Source: Halomonas sp. A40-4 (GTDB taxonomy: Bacteria; Pseudomonadota; Gammaproteobacteria; Pseudomonadales; Halomonadaceae). Taken from it: DNA of 64,000 bases. Where the stretch lies: assembly GCF_015767635.1 (NCBI RefSeq), contig NZ_CP065230.1:930001-994000 (forward strand), read 5' to 3'. The notes beneath the pieces were generated by a model that saw only the letters and a program-made list of their open reading frames with translations, was not told where the DNA came from and did no database searches. The translations under genes and the position numbers were made by a program. This document shows positions 35,155 to 43,832 of this stretch, in pieces. The first letter of the stretch is position 1. Each line of letters starts with the position of its first letter.

Positions 35155-36345
35155 TTAATTAGAGTACGTAGGGGCTGCACTGGGCTGTGACGTTACGCGC
35201 TGTTTTGGATATTTTTTTACCGAAATAGCATGCATGGGAGCCGCTGTGGCTTGCCTGTCAAGATTAGCGTGTATGGCGTCTACTACCGTACTGATGTCTG
35301 GACGCCAGAGGATCGTGTCATAGGCTTCTCTCGGTACGAAGGCGAGTGATTTTTTCTGACGTACCAGGGAAATGGTGGCGACATCGAGTGCTGCTGCTAA
35401 GTGCATTGGCCCTGAGTCGGGTGTCACGAGTAATCGCGCACGCTCTAGAACTGCAGCAAAGTGACGGATAGGAAGCGGTGGGCATAAGCTGCCATATCGC
35501 GATGACATCAAGCGCTGCTCAATCGGAGCTAGAAGCCTAAACTCCTCCGGCCCAAGGAAAACGACATAACGTATTTTGCAGACTTCTATGTCATCGATGA
35601 GCATTTGCCAAAATGCCAGCGGCCAACGTTTGTTTTGATGCCCGCCTACGAAGATCGCAATAAAGTCTCTTTCTGACGGTTGATTGATATGCAGGCTGAA
35701 TAGCTGTCGTATCTTCGTTATGGCCTGATAGCGTTCCTGCTCCGTCAGCTGGAGCAATGGCCGATTACGACAAGCAACACCGAGCGGGCGTGTCAAATTA
35801 ACGATAGCATCGTAGGCATGTGATGATTTCCCCTCCACTTCAATACTGTACCACCGCTGGTGACCTTTACGTGCCCCCATGCTGTACCGCGCCCCTATTA
35901 ACCGGGTCACTATAAAGCCGCTCGTTGATCCTCCGCTCACTTGTACCGCCAGGTCATAGTTTTTTGCTCGTAAGCGTCGACATAGTGTCACATACTGCCA
36001 GGGACGGAGAATGGCGGTTCTTGACAGTAAATGGAAATGGTCAACAGGGCGCTGTTGCAACAGTGGCCATGTTTTGTCGGTCGCTAAATAGTCTATGCGC
36101 GCGGAAGGAAAACGTTCACGAAAAGCATCGATGGCAGGGGTGCTGATTAGCGCGTTGCCCAGACGAAAATTGGGGCGAATAATTAAAATTTTCTTTATGT
36201 CCACAAGGCTATCAATGGTTTCTGGTGCAGGCTGTTTGAGGATGTGCCGCATGGCTCCCAGCAAATATCGCTTCATTCTTTTTTCTAAAAAACGGGCCAT
36301 TATTTTTAAATAATAGTTTGATCTAATAAGTGTTAGTAAGTGCAT
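35155..36345 (-). CDS. Glycosyltransferase family 9 (heptosyltransferase-like) protein
   Basis: The 396-residue protein carries GT9 motifs: ILIIRPNFRLGNALISTPAIDAFRERFP (about 53-80; key residues R-x-x-x-G-N-x-x-T-P) for the N-terminal domain, and LLVTPDSGPMHLAAALDVATISL (about 308-330; D-S-G-P-H-A) for the sugar-nucleotide site. It probably adds heptose or a related sugar to the lipopolysaccharide core. The first 40 residues are not conserved, so an ATG further in (such as MKRYLLG) may be used. About 220 bp of low-GC, gene-free sequence separates it from the eptA remnant. Confidence 0.85.
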   Translation of the reverse strand: MHLLTLIRSNYYLKIMARFLEKRMKRYLLGAMRHILKQPAPETIDSLVDIKKILIIRPNFRLGNALISTPAIDAFRERFPSARIDYLATDKTWPLLQQRPVDHFHLLSRTAILRPWQYVTLCRRLRAKNYDLAVQVSGGSTSGFIVTRLIGARYSMGARKGHQRWYSIEVEGKSSHAYDAIVNLTRPLGVACRNRPLLQLTEQERYQAITKIRQLFSLHINQPSERDFIAIFVGGHQNKRWPLAFWQMLIDDIEVCKIRYVVFLGPEEFRLLAPIEQRLMSSRYGSLCPPLPIRHFAAVLERARLLVTPDSGPMHLAAALDVATISLVRQKKSLAFVPREAYDTILWRPDISTVVDAIHANLDRQATAAPMHAISVKKYPKQRVTSQPSAAPTYSN

Positions 36346-36410
36346 GCTATTGCGCTCTGTTCAGTTAATAGACAATGGTCTGCCCGCGGCAGCGACAAGG
36401 AAGATTCAAA

Positions 36411-36467
36411 ATGACTACCATTGAAGGCGATACTTTGGCCTTGCCCATGGCGAAAGAGGCAGCTTGA
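36411..36467 (+). CDS. Possible 18-residue leader peptide ahead of the pmrAB-like genes
   Basis: A short frame MTTIEGDTLALPMAKEAA has a good AAGGAAG site nine bases before its ATG. It lies between the divergent glycosyltransferase and response regulator genes and ends 11 bp before a PmrA-box-like site. There is no homology evidence, so it may be chance. Confidence 0.25.
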   Translation: MTTIEGDTLALPMAKEAA

Positions 36468-36477
36468 GCCTAAATAA

Positions 36478-36494
36478 CTTAAAGAAGAGTTAAG
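36478..36494. promoter_or_regulatory. PmrA-box-like site 1
   Basis: CTTAAA-GAAGA-GTTAAG matches the hexamer-N5-hexamer PmrA/QseB box (CTTAAT-N5-CTTAAG type). It lies between the divergent glycosyltransferase and the response regulator, so it could act on either. Confidence 0.5.
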
Positions 36495-36578
36495 CTGCAT
36501 AAGAGGTTTGCAAAAAAAGGGGGCTGGCTTACTGGTTGAATTCAGATACGTATGCTTTGTGGGGTATAAGTTGCCGTA

Positions 36579-36595
36579 TTTAAGAAAAGCTTAAG
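36579..36595 (+). promoter_or_regulatory. PmrA-box-like site 2 before the response regulator
   Basis: TTTAAG-AAAAG-CTTAAG is a close match to the PmrA binding consensus with exact 11-bp repeat spacing. It sits 42 bp before the response regulator start, the usual place for positive autoregulation. Confidence 0.65.
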
Positions 36596-36637
36596 TTTTG
36601 GTAGCGAAGATAGCGGTTCGTGGATTGGGGGAGCAGC

Positions 36638-37300
36638 ATGCGTGCACTGCTAATAGAAGATGATCCCTTGCTTGGGGATGGGATTAAAACGGCGCTGGAA
36701 CGCGAGGGGTACACGGTCGATTGGTTTATGCTTGGCCGCGAGGCCATCCGCGCTATCGGAAGCGAGACTTTCAGTGTGATCATCCTGGATCTTGGCCTGC
36801 CTGATATGGACGGCATGCAGGTGCTCCAGTTACTCCGTCAGCAATCCATCCTACCTATTCTGATTTTGACCGCCCGCGATGCGATGGAAGACCGTATTGG
36901 TGGTTTAGATGCCGGGGCAGATGACTATGTGCTCAAGCCTTTCAATTTGCAGGAGCTGCTCGCCCGTTTGCGTGTCGTAATGCGGCGCGCTGAGGGGCGG
37001 GCCTCGCAGATATTGACGCTGGGGGCGCTGAGTATTGATGAGGCTCGTCATGTGGTGAGTTGGCGGGGTAAAGACGTAAAGTTGGGCCGACGGGAGTATG
37101 CCTTATTGTTAGAGCTAGCCAGACATCCGGACAAGGTGCTATCTCGTCCTCGTTTAGAAAATTTGCTTTACGGCTGGGGCGAAGAGGTCGAGTCCAATGC
37201 GGTGGAGGTTCACATTCACCATCTGCGAAAAAAGCTTGAAAAGCATTTGATCATTAACGTGCGCGGGATCGGCTACCGGCTGGATAGCCAAGCACAATGA
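36638..37300 (+). CDS. pmrA: OmpR-family response regulator, PmrA/QseB-like
   Basis: The 220-residue regulator has a receiver domain (residues 1-115; acidic pocket E7-D8-D9, phospho-acceptor D51 in VIILDLGLPDMDG, conserved T/K switch residues in LTARDA and LKPF) and a winged-helix DNA-binding domain (about 125-218, ending NVRGIGYRL). MRALLIEDDPLLGDGI is the PmrA/QseB subgroup start. It overlaps the kinase gene by 4 bp. The nearby eptA remnant and PmrA boxes favour PmrA over QseB, but the two subgroups are close. The ATG follows a purine-rich GGGGGAGCAG site. Confidence 0.88.
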   Translation: MRALLIEDDPLLGDGIKTALEREGYTVDWFMLGREAIRAIGSETFSVIILDLGLPDMDGMQVLQLLRQQSILPILILTARDAMEDRIGGLDAGADDYVLKPFNLQELLARLRVVMRRAEGRASQILTLGALSIDEARHVVSWRGKDVKLGRREYALLLELARHPDKVLSRPRLENLLYGWGEEVESNAVEVHIHHLRKKLEKHLIINVRGIGYRLDSQAQ

Positions 37301-38697
37301 GATCGATACGGCGTTATTTACTTCGTACACTAGCCATTACCTTGGTTGTCGCTGGGGGCATTGCGGTTACCGCCGCTTACTTAATTACCGATCACGAGCT
37401 AGAAGAAATTCTCGATACACAGCTCAGCCTGCATAGCCGGATTGTGGCTGGCCAATTGGACCCAGACGCGACCATTGACGACTACGCTCGCCTCGCTTCG
37501 CGCATGGGCTTTCCAGAATATCCGGCCCAGCTATATCGCGACGGTAACAAAGTACCGGTGAGTAGCTCTGAGTCAGGTACCAAGCTTTACCACGAGGAAG
37601 AGCTTAAATTAGTACTGGGTTTTTGGAATTCAGATGGCTCACCCAGGCTGTTAGGAGGTAAATGGAAGGATGCCGGCCCTTTCCCCGCCCCTTTCGAGGA
37701 GGGTTTTCGCTGGGAAAACTACGATGGTCATCGTTGGCGGGTGTTCAGCATGTTCGACGTTGCCAGCGACACCTGGATCAGCATGGGGCTACGCGGGTCG
37801 TTTCATGATGAAGTGGTGGAGCGGATCACCTGGAACAATTTATTGCCGATGCTCTTTTTGCTACCACTCCTCCTTTGGCTGATGAGTCGCATTATCCGGC
37901 GTGGGATAGCGCCCATCCAAGCGCTTTCCAGCCAGGTACAAGGCCGCTCTGCCAACGACCTGCGTAAAATCGATAACCCGGTTCCACAAGAACTTATTGA
38001 ATTACGCCAATCGCTCAACGACTTTATCGCCCGGTTGAAAGCAACGCTAGAGCGCGAGAGGCGCTTCACTGCAGATGCGGCCCATGAATTACGCACTCCC
38101 TTGGCAGCGCTTAGAATCCACTTGGATAATGCGCAGGCCGGAGGCGATCAATCATTACAAAAGGCTTATGTTGGGGTAGAGCGGCTTCAGCGGGTAGTAG
38201 AACAGCTGCTTATTTTGGCGCGTTTGGATCAAGTCGCCACAGCATCACGGGCCACTATCGACCTTTACCCGATTATTGCTGAGTTGGTAGCCGAGCTATG
38301 GCCACTCGCTGAAGATCGAGATCAGCACTTGAAGCTAACAGGCTTAACCCGGCTGGAAGTTCGCGCCGACGACGTCGAGGTAGGCATTTTGTTTCGTAAC
38401 CTGCTGGATAACGCCTTGCGCTATACGCCGAAAGGCGGCCAAGTAGAGGTAGAGTTGGCGCTTTGGGAGGGCTTGCCTCAGCTTATTGTCAGAGACACTG
38501 GACCCGGACTCCCCGATGCACTGTTAGAGAAAGTCACTGAGCGCTTCAGGCGCGCGTCTGGTCAAGGCACCACCGGTAGCGGATTGGGTTTGTCGATTGT
38601 CTCTGAGCTCGTGCAGCGCCAACAAGCAACTCTTACCCTCTCCAACCGTGAGCCCAGTGGACTAGAGGTAAGCGTGAGATGGGAACTTCCTACTTGA
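37297..38697 (+). CDS. pmrB: Sensor histidine kinase, PmrB/QseC-like
   Basis: The 466-residue kinase has TM1 (about 11-33), a periplasmic domain of about 147 residues, TM2 (about 182-200), HAMP, a DHp domain with phospho-acceptor H263 in FTADAAHELRTPLAALRIH, and a catalytic domain with LLDNALRYTPKGG (N box), DTGPGLP (G1) and GSGLGLSIV (G2). The long periplasmic domain is like Pseudomonas PmrB or QseC rather than the short enteric PmrB. It is translationally coupled to its regulator. The signal could be cationic peptides, metals or pH; sequence alone does not tell. Confidence 0.88.
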   Translation: MRSIRRYLLRTLAITLVVAGGIAVTAAYLITDHELEEILDTQLSLHSRIVAGQLDPDATIDDYARLASRMGFPEYPAQLYRDGNKVPVSSSESGTKLYHEEELKLVLGFWNSDGSPRLLGGKWKDAGPFPAPFEEGFRWENYDGHRWRVFSMFDVASDTWISMGLRGSFHDEVVERITWNNLLPMLFLLPLLLWLMSRIIRRGIAPIQALSSQVQGRSANDLRKIDNPVPQELIELRQSLNDFIARLKATLERERRFTADAAHELRTPLAALRIHLDNAQAGGDQSLQKAYVGVERLQRVVEQLLILARLDQVATASRATIDLYPIIAELVAELWPLAEDRDQHLKLTGLTRLEVRADDVEVGILFRNLLDNALRYTPKGGQVEVELALWEGLPQLIVRDTGPGLPDALLEKVTERFRRASGQGTTGSGLGLSIVSELVQRQQATLTLSNREPSGLEVSVRWELPT

Positions 38698-38769
38698 GCT
38701 CTGGCGCCACAGGTTGTCTTTTGCTGGTCATAAGACCCATGCATGCTGCCCAATGATGGTATTACACCT

Positions 38770-39459
38770 ATGATACATTCAGAACACCATAGATCTCACC
38801 GTGCCGGCTGGCTGCGTGCCGCTGTGATGGGTGCCAATGATGGCATTGTTTCTACCAGCAGTTTGATATTAGGCGTTGCCGCAGCCAATACCACCCAAAG
38901 TGATATTATGCTGGCGGGTATTGCAGGCCTGGTGGCCGGCGCAATGTCGATGGCAGCGGGAGAATATGTGTCGGTAAGCTCGCAATCGGACACCGAAAAT
39001 GCCGATCTCGACATCGAACGCAAAGCATTGGCTGAACATTACGAACTCGAGCAGGAAGAACTTGCCGCTATCTATGAAACTCGTGGCTTGACGCCTGACT
39101 TGGCTCGGCAAGTCGCCGAGCAATTGATGATCAACGATGCCCTAGGCGCGCATGCACGAGATGAGATTGGCATCACCGACATCAGCCAAGCGCAGCCACT
39201 TCAGGCAGCACTCTCTTCAGCCGCGACATTCACTATCGGCGCACTGCTACCGCTACTGGTGGCTTGGTGGGCACCCCCCGCGCTGCTTATACCTCTAGTC
39301 GCGTTGTTCTCACTGCTCTTTTTAGCCTTGCTCGGTGCTATTGCTGCCCGTGTTGGAGGAGCGCCCATCCTAAAAGCTGCGGCGAGAGTGATGTTTTGGG
39401 GCGCACTTGCCATGGCGTTAACGTATGTCATCGGACATACATTTGGCGTTATGGCTTAA
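38770..39459 (+). CDS. VIT/CCC1 family iron or manganese transporter
   Basis: The 229-residue protein matches the VIT1/nodulin-21 family: HRAGWLRAAVMGANDGIVSTSSLILGVAAA (key residues A-N-D-G-I-V-S at the start of TM1), AGAMSMAAGEYVSVSSQSDTE with the conserved metal-site glutamate, and a cytoplasmic loop (about 80-145) followed by three C-terminal helices. Relatives export or store Fe2+ or Mn2+. The ATG before MIHSEHHRSH fits the family start; an earlier in-frame ATG at 38743 adds nine residues. Confidence 0.9.
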   Translation: MIHSEHHRSHRAGWLRAAVMGANDGIVSTSSLILGVAAANTTQSDIMLAGIAGLVAGAMSMAAGEYVSVSSQSDTENADLDIERKALAEHYELEQEELAAIYETRGLTPDLARQVAEQLMINDALGAHARDEIGITDISQAQPLQAALSSAATFTIGALLPLLVAWWAPPALLIPLVALFSLLFLALLGAIAARVGGAPILKAAARVMFWGALAMALTYVIGHTFGVMA

Positions 39460-39552
39460 ACGTCTGATCGGTTATAGCGACAATACTACAGGCTTGAATT
39501 TCGGCTAAGTGCCTGCACTCTTAGAAGGGTAGGCAACTCACAAGGAGACGTT

Positions 39553-40179
39553 ATGACGGCGTTAGTGATTGGCGCGAACGGACAGATTGGCAAACAGTTT
39601 TGCGAGCTGGCCCAAAAAGCGGGCACGCCCATCAAGGCGATGATTCGCAGCGAAGAGCAGGTGCCATGGTTCAACGACAGAGGTATCGATACCGTCATTG
39701 CCGACCTGGAAGAAGACTTCTCGCACGCCTTTGAGGGCTGTGACCAAGTGGTGTTTACCGCCGGTTCAGGGCCGCACACCGGGCTGGACAAGACTCTGTT
39801 GATTGATCTTTACGGGGCCATTCGTGCTGCCGATATCGCCAAGCAGAAAGGTATTTCCCGTTACCTGATGATCAGCGCGATACGTGCCGAAAACCCCATG
39901 GAAGCGCCCGAGAAGCTGCGCCCCTACATGGCCGCAAAATTCGCCGCCGATGCCCATCTTCGCAACAGCGGCGTACCCTACGTGATTCTTAAACCCGGAC
40001 GTTTGACGGATGACGCCGCCAGCCAGCAGTTCGCAAGCTCAATCGACGAGGCCGGCGACAATCAAATCTCCCGCGCCAATGTCGCGCATGCGTTGCACTA
40101 CGCGCTGCAAAGCAGTGTTATCAACAAGGAGTTCGCGTTGCTGGACGGCAAGCGGTCGATCGACGAAATTATCAAGTAG
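39553..40179 (+). CDS. NAD(P)-binding SDR-like protein, copy 1
   Basis: The 208-residue protein is an atypical short-chain dehydrogenase (NAD(P)H-binding, YwnB/YhfK-like) with the Rossmann motif LVIGANGQIGKQF at the N-terminus and RYLMISAIRA in place of a classical YxxxK site. A close paralogue lies at 49306-49935, with most residues shared and the same ribosome-site layout. Function is unknown; relatives are often stress-induced. AAGGAG precedes the ATG. Confidence 0.85.
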   Translation: MTALVIGANGQIGKQFCELAQKAGTPIKAMIRSEEQVPWFNDRGIDTVIADLEEDFSHAFEGCDQVVFTAGSGPHTGLDKTLLIDLYGAIRAADIAKQKGISRYLMISAIRAENPMEAPEKLRPYMAAKFAADAHLRNSGVPYVILKPGRLTDDAASQQFASSIDEAGDNQISRANVAHALHYALQSSVINKEFALLDGKRSIDEIIK

Positions 40180-40204
40180 ACGTTCTCAATGAGCCACCAG
40201 CCGT

Positions 40205-41188
40205 TCAGGCGTTAACCCCCTTCATGCCTTCCGGCGTATAGCGCTCACCGGTTACCGGAAGGCGCTCGGTGGCCGCTTCAAGCCGTTGCTGCTCATCGGC
40301 GGTCAGGATGATGGACGCGGCAGCCGCATTCTCTTCAAGGTAGCGCAGACGCTTGGTGCCGGGAATCGGCACAATGTTATCGCCTTTGGATAACAGCCAA
40401 GCCAGCGAAAGCTGCGCCGGGGTGCAGCCTTTATGGGTGGCCATTTCACCAATCACGTCGGCGATTCGGCGGTTGGCATGCATGGCCTGTTCAGAGAAGC
40501 GCGGCAGGTTAGGACGAAAATCACCTTCGCCAAAGTCGGCATTCTCCTGAAGTTTTCCCGTCAAAAAGCCACGGCCCAGCGGCGAGTAGGGCACAAAGCC
40601 GATGCCGAGTTCCTGGCAGGTGGGCAATACTGCTTGTTCAACGTCCCGCGTCCAGAGCGAATACTCGGTTTGCACGGCGGTGACGGGATGTACCGCGTGG
40701 GCTCGACGAAGGGTCTCTGTGCTAACCTCGCAGAGGCCAATGTGGGCAATTTTTCCCTCTTTCACCAGTTGCGCCAGGCCCTCCATGGTCTCTTCGATAG
40801 GCGTTTCCGGGTTAACGCGGTGAACGTAGTAGAGATCGATTTGTTCGATGCCCAGCCGCTTCAGCGACGCCTCGCAAGCTTGGCGGGCATACTGGGCGCT
40901 GCTGTCCAGGCTACGCTGATACTCACCAGGGTTGCGCACAATGCCAAACTTGGTGGCGATACGTACCTTGGGCTTGTGATTGGCGAGAAAGCGGCCAATC
41001 AATTCCTCGTTATGGTGCGGCCCGTACATATCCGCCGTGTCGAAAAAGTCGATACCCATCTCTACTGCCCGGGCTAATACCCGCAGCGACTCGCTGTCGT
41101 CCCGAGGGCCATAAAACTCGCTCATCCCCATGCAGCCTAAGCCGATAGCGGAAACGGTTAGATCGCTGCCCAGCGTTCGTTTTTGCAT
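40205..41188 (-). CDS. Aldo/keto reductase
   Basis: The 327-residue TIM-barrel oxidoreductase shows AKR signatures: [34 protein letters not shown] (catalytic D and Y about residues 50-60), a conserved K in RIATKFGI, the H of [11 protein letters not shown], and the NADPH-site segment [13 protein letters not shown] near the C-terminus. It reduces aldehydes or ketones with NADPH. The LysR gene is divergent from it and probably controls it. Confidence 0.92.
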   Translation of the reverse strand: MQKRTLGSDLTVSAIGLGCMGMSEFYGPRDDSESLRVLARAVEMGIDFFDTADMYGPHHNEELIGRFLANHKPKVRIATKFGIVRNPGEYQRSLDSSAQYARQACEASLKRLGIEQIDLYYVHRVNPETPIEETMEGLAQLVKEGKIAHIGLCEVSTETLRRAHAVHPVTAVQTEYSLWTRDVEQAVLPTCQELGIGFVPYSPLGRGFLTGKLQENADFGEGDFRPNLPRFSEQAMHANRRIADVIGEMATHKGCTPAQLSLAWLLSKGDNIVPIPGTKRLRYLEENAAAASIILTADEQQRLEAATERLPVTGERYTPEGMKGVNA

Positions 41189-41250
41189 GCTATGTCTCCA
41201 GAAGTGACGCGTTCTTGAGTGGTGCAGTAGCAGCGTGGCACTATCCGTTA

Positions 41251-42192
41251 ATGAAAAAAATTAACGAATTCGATAAACAAATTTCCGATTATGAAAAACA
41301 CATGCCGCGTGGTTGGGTATGGGACGACACGCGCACCTTTCTGGCAGTGGCGCGCCACGGCACGCTGAGTGGTGCCGCCGCCGAGCTGAACCTGGGCATC
41401 GCCACGCTCTCCCGGCGTATCGAACGGCTGGAAAACGCTTTAAAGCTGCCGCTGTTTGTACGCCAGCAATCGGGCTATCAGCTTACCGAGGAGGGAGCGG
41501 GGCTAATCGAGAAAGCTGAAGCCTTGGAGGCAGCAGCGGCGGCGTTTACCAGCGGGGTTTCCAATGCTGCGCAACTGAGCGGCAGAGTGCGTTTAGCGAC
41601 GGCTGAAAACCTGGCCACGGCGCTGATTCTGCCCGCATTGCCGCAATTTCATGCGCAGTACCCCGGCATCACGCTTGAGCTGGTGACCGATATCACCACC
41701 GTCAACCTGCACCGTCGCGACGCCGATTTAGCCCTTAGAATGGTCAAGCCCGAGCGGGGCAATGTCACCCTTCGACGCTTGGGTATGCTGGGGTTCGGAC
41801 TTTACGCGAGCCCCGGCTATACAGCGCAGCGCAAGGCTCATGATGACGCGGGCGATTATGACACGGATGCCTTTATCACCTGGGGGGATACGCAAGCGCA
41901 CTTGCCCGCTGCCCAGTGGGTTGAGCGGATGCTACGAGGTCGCGAACCTGCATTGACTACCACGTCGCTTGCGACCCAGCTAGCGGCGGCCAAAGCGGGG
42001 CTGGGGGTCGCGGTGCTGCCGCACTTTCTGGCGCTGGAGGCTGAGCTCGTCTGCCTCGAGTCCGATATCGGCGTGGATCAGCCCATTTACCTGGTCATCC
42101 AGACGGATCTCACCCAATCAGCCCGTATCCGGGCCGTGGCGGATTTTCTGGCGGAACTGGTAGCCAGTAACCGCGAGCGCTTGAGTGGGTGA
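41251..42192 (+). CDS. LysR-family transcriptional regulator
   Basis: The 313-residue protein has a LysR winged HTH ([38 protein letters not shown]) and an effector-binding domain (about residues 100-300). The conserved part begins close to MPRGWVWDD, so the ATG at 41302 (296 residues) may be the real start. Neither start has a clear ribosome site. It is divergent from the aldo/keto reductase gene with a short gap, the classical arrangement for a LysR protein and its target. Confidence 0.88.
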   Translation: MKKINEFDKQISDYEKHMPRGWVWDDTRTFLAVARHGTLSGAAAELNLGIATLSRRIERLENALKLPLFVRQQSGYQLTEEGAGLIEKAEALEAAAAAFTSGVSNAAQLSGRVRLATAENLATALILPALPQFHAQYPGITLELVTDITTVNLHRRDADLALRMVKPERGNVTLRRLGMLGFGLYASPGYTAQRKAHDDAGDYDTDAFITWGDTQAHLPAAQWVERMLRGREPALTTTSLATQLAAAKAGLGVAVLPHFLALEAELVCLESDIGVDQPIYLVIQTDLTQSARIRAVADFLAELVASNRERLSG

Positions 42193-42297
42193 GTAGAGGT
42201 AAAAAGGCGGCATAAAGCTGTCTCGGCATGCTTGTTGAGCAGCATGGAAGTGTTGGGCTACCTTGCGGTTTGAGTAAAAAAGGAATAATTTATACTC

Positions 42298-42561
42298 ATG
42301 AGCGACTTTGAGTATGATGATGACAAAAGCGTAGCCAATCTGATAAAGCATGGAATTGACTTTCTAGATGCTCAGGCGCTTTGGAATGATCCTGATTTGC
42401 TGGAAATTCAAGCCAAATCTGATGATGAGCCGCGTTTTCTGATGATAGGGCTGATTGATGATAAACACTGGTCTGCCGTCATCACCTACCGAAATGAAAA
42501 AATTCGACTCATTTCGGTAAGGCGCTCGCGTAAAAGAGAGGTAGAGCTCTATGAAAGCTAA
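42298..42561 (+). CDS. brnT: BrnT-family toxin
   Basis: The 87-residue protein fits BrnT ribonuclease toxins: FEYDDDKSVANLIKHGIDFLDAQALW near the N-terminus (key residues D-x-x-K, N, K-H-G-I), and a C-terminal RLISVRRSRKREVELY with the conserved R-x-x-x-x-E. It overlaps the antitoxin gene by 11 bp, in the toxin-first order typical of brnTA. GAGTA/TACTC half-sites directly upstream may be the autoregulatory operator. Confidence 0.9.
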   Translation: MSDFEYDDDKSVANLIKHGIDFLDAQALWNDPDLLEIQAKSDDEPRFLMIGLIDDKHWSAVITYRNEKIRLISVRRSRKREVELYES

Positions 42562-42811
42562 CGACTTTGATCAAAAATTTGACCAGGGTAGCGAAGACAT
42601 CGTTGACGATCTTGATTTATCCACTGCACACCGTGTTAATCAAGATCCGAAGCGTATCAATGTCGACTTCCCCGCTTGGGTGGTTGAGTCCCTGGATCGT
42701 GAGGCCGCCCGTATCGGCGTTACGCGTCAATCTATTATCAAAGTTTGGCTGGTTGAACGGTTGAAAGCCGAAGCGAGTCAAAAGCTTCCGGATAACACGC
42801 AGCCTCACTAA
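42551..42811 (+). CDS. brnA: BrnA-family antitoxin
   Basis: The 86-residue protein has a disordered, acidic N-terminal half for toxin neutralisation and a C-terminal ribbon-helix-helix (RINVDFPAWVVESLDREAARIGVTRQSIIKVWLVERL, about residues 35-71). It is the partner of the overlapping brnT gene and likely represses the pair. It ends 11 bp before the stop of the opposite trpI-like gene. Confidence 0.9.
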   Translation: MKANDFDQKFDQGSEDIVDDLDLSTAHRVNQDPKRINVDFPAWVVESLDREAARIGVTRQSIIKVWLVERLKAEASQKLPDNTQPH

Positions 42812-42822
42812 CGCCTTCGCAT

Positions 42823-43728
42823 TTATCTCCCAAGCTCCCCCTTAAGCCATTCCGCCAGCGGCTCGCTTCGGCGGGGGTGGGTGAGTAAGTCCGCCTGAGC
42901 GGGCAGCCACAGGCAGAGCCGGGCGGGGGTTTCGATGCTGCCCCAGGGGGCGACCAGTCGGCCACTCTTCAGGTCGTCTTCCACCAATAGCGTGGGGGCA
43001 ATCGCCACGCCTAGTCCCGCCACGGCCGCTTCCATCAGGTAGTAAAGGTGCTCAAATCCCTGGCCTTGGTGTAGCGCCGCTTCAAGCTGTGACTGCTCAA
43101 GCCCATGTGCACTGGCCCAGTGCGGCCACGCCTGAGGGCGGGAAGCGGTGTAGAGCAGCGTGTTGTCGAATAGCGTTGCCGGGTTGGCGGGGTCGCACTG
43201 CGCGGCCAGTGGCGGGCTCGCCACCGCGCATATCTGCTCCGGAATAAGCTCGACGACGTCGACCTCCGCGGGCCAGGGCGGCTCGGAAAACGCTAGGGTC
43301 GCACTTGCGTCCGTCTGCTTTTCAGGATGCTCACTTTCGCTAACCACCACTTTCAGCTTGAGGTCAGGCAGGTCGCGGTGAAGGCGGTCCAGCCGGGGAA
43401 TCAACCAGCGGGCCAGCAGGCTGCCGGGGCAGGCGAGGGTGAAGGGCGCATCCTCCACATCACGTTTGAGCGCGGCGCAACTATCGCGCAGTTGGGCAAA
43501 AGCATCGCTCAGGCCGCTTTGTAGCTTCTCGCCGTGGGGCGTCAGCGCAATACCGCGGCCCGCTTTGGTGAACAGCGCCACGCCAAAATGGTCATCCAGG
43601 CTTCTTAATTGGCGGCTGACGGCGCCGTGGGTCACGCTCAACTCCTCGGCAGCAGCGGTCACGCTGCCCAACCGGGCAGTGGCCTCGAAGGCGCGCAAGG
43701 CGCTAAGCGGTGGCAGGCTATTGTGCAT
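42823..43728 (-). CDS. trpI: LysR-family regulator, TrpI-like
   Basis: The 301-residue protein belongs to the GcvA/TrpI LysR group (PLSALRAFEATARLGSVTAAAEELSVTHGAVSRQLRSLDDHFGVALF at the N-terminus; effector domain from about residue 90). It is divergent from trpBA with about 100 bp between starts, the arrangement in pseudomonads, where TrpI activates trpBA in response to indoleglycerol phosphate. The role is inferred from that position. Confidence 0.88.
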   Translation of the reverse strand: MHNSLPPLSALRAFEATARLGSVTAAAEELSVTHGAVSRQLRSLDDHFGVALFTKAGRGIALTPHGEKLQSGLSDAFAQLRDSCAALKRDVEDAPFTLACPGSLLARWLIPRLDRLHRDLPDLKLKVVVSESEHPEKQTDASATLAFSEPPWPAEVDVVELIPEQICAVASPPLAAQCDPANPATLFDNTLLYTASRPQAWPHWASAHGLEQSQLEAALHQGQGFEHLYYLMEAAVAGLGVAIAPTLLVEDDLKSGRLVAPWGSIETPARLCLWLPAQADLLTHPRRSEPLAEWLKGELGR

Positions 43729-43832
43729 TGATGTGTGACTTCAGCTCACGGGTTGATGACATCTTATCGATTTTTATCTTCACGCGCTTGCCTTAACGTC
43801 ATCACATACTCAACACGCATGCAGAGGTCGTG

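Noticed and set aside
40433..41077. 214-codon plus-strand frame opposite the aldo/keto reductase
   Set aside because: Antisense to a clear AKR gene and shows no recognisable motif.
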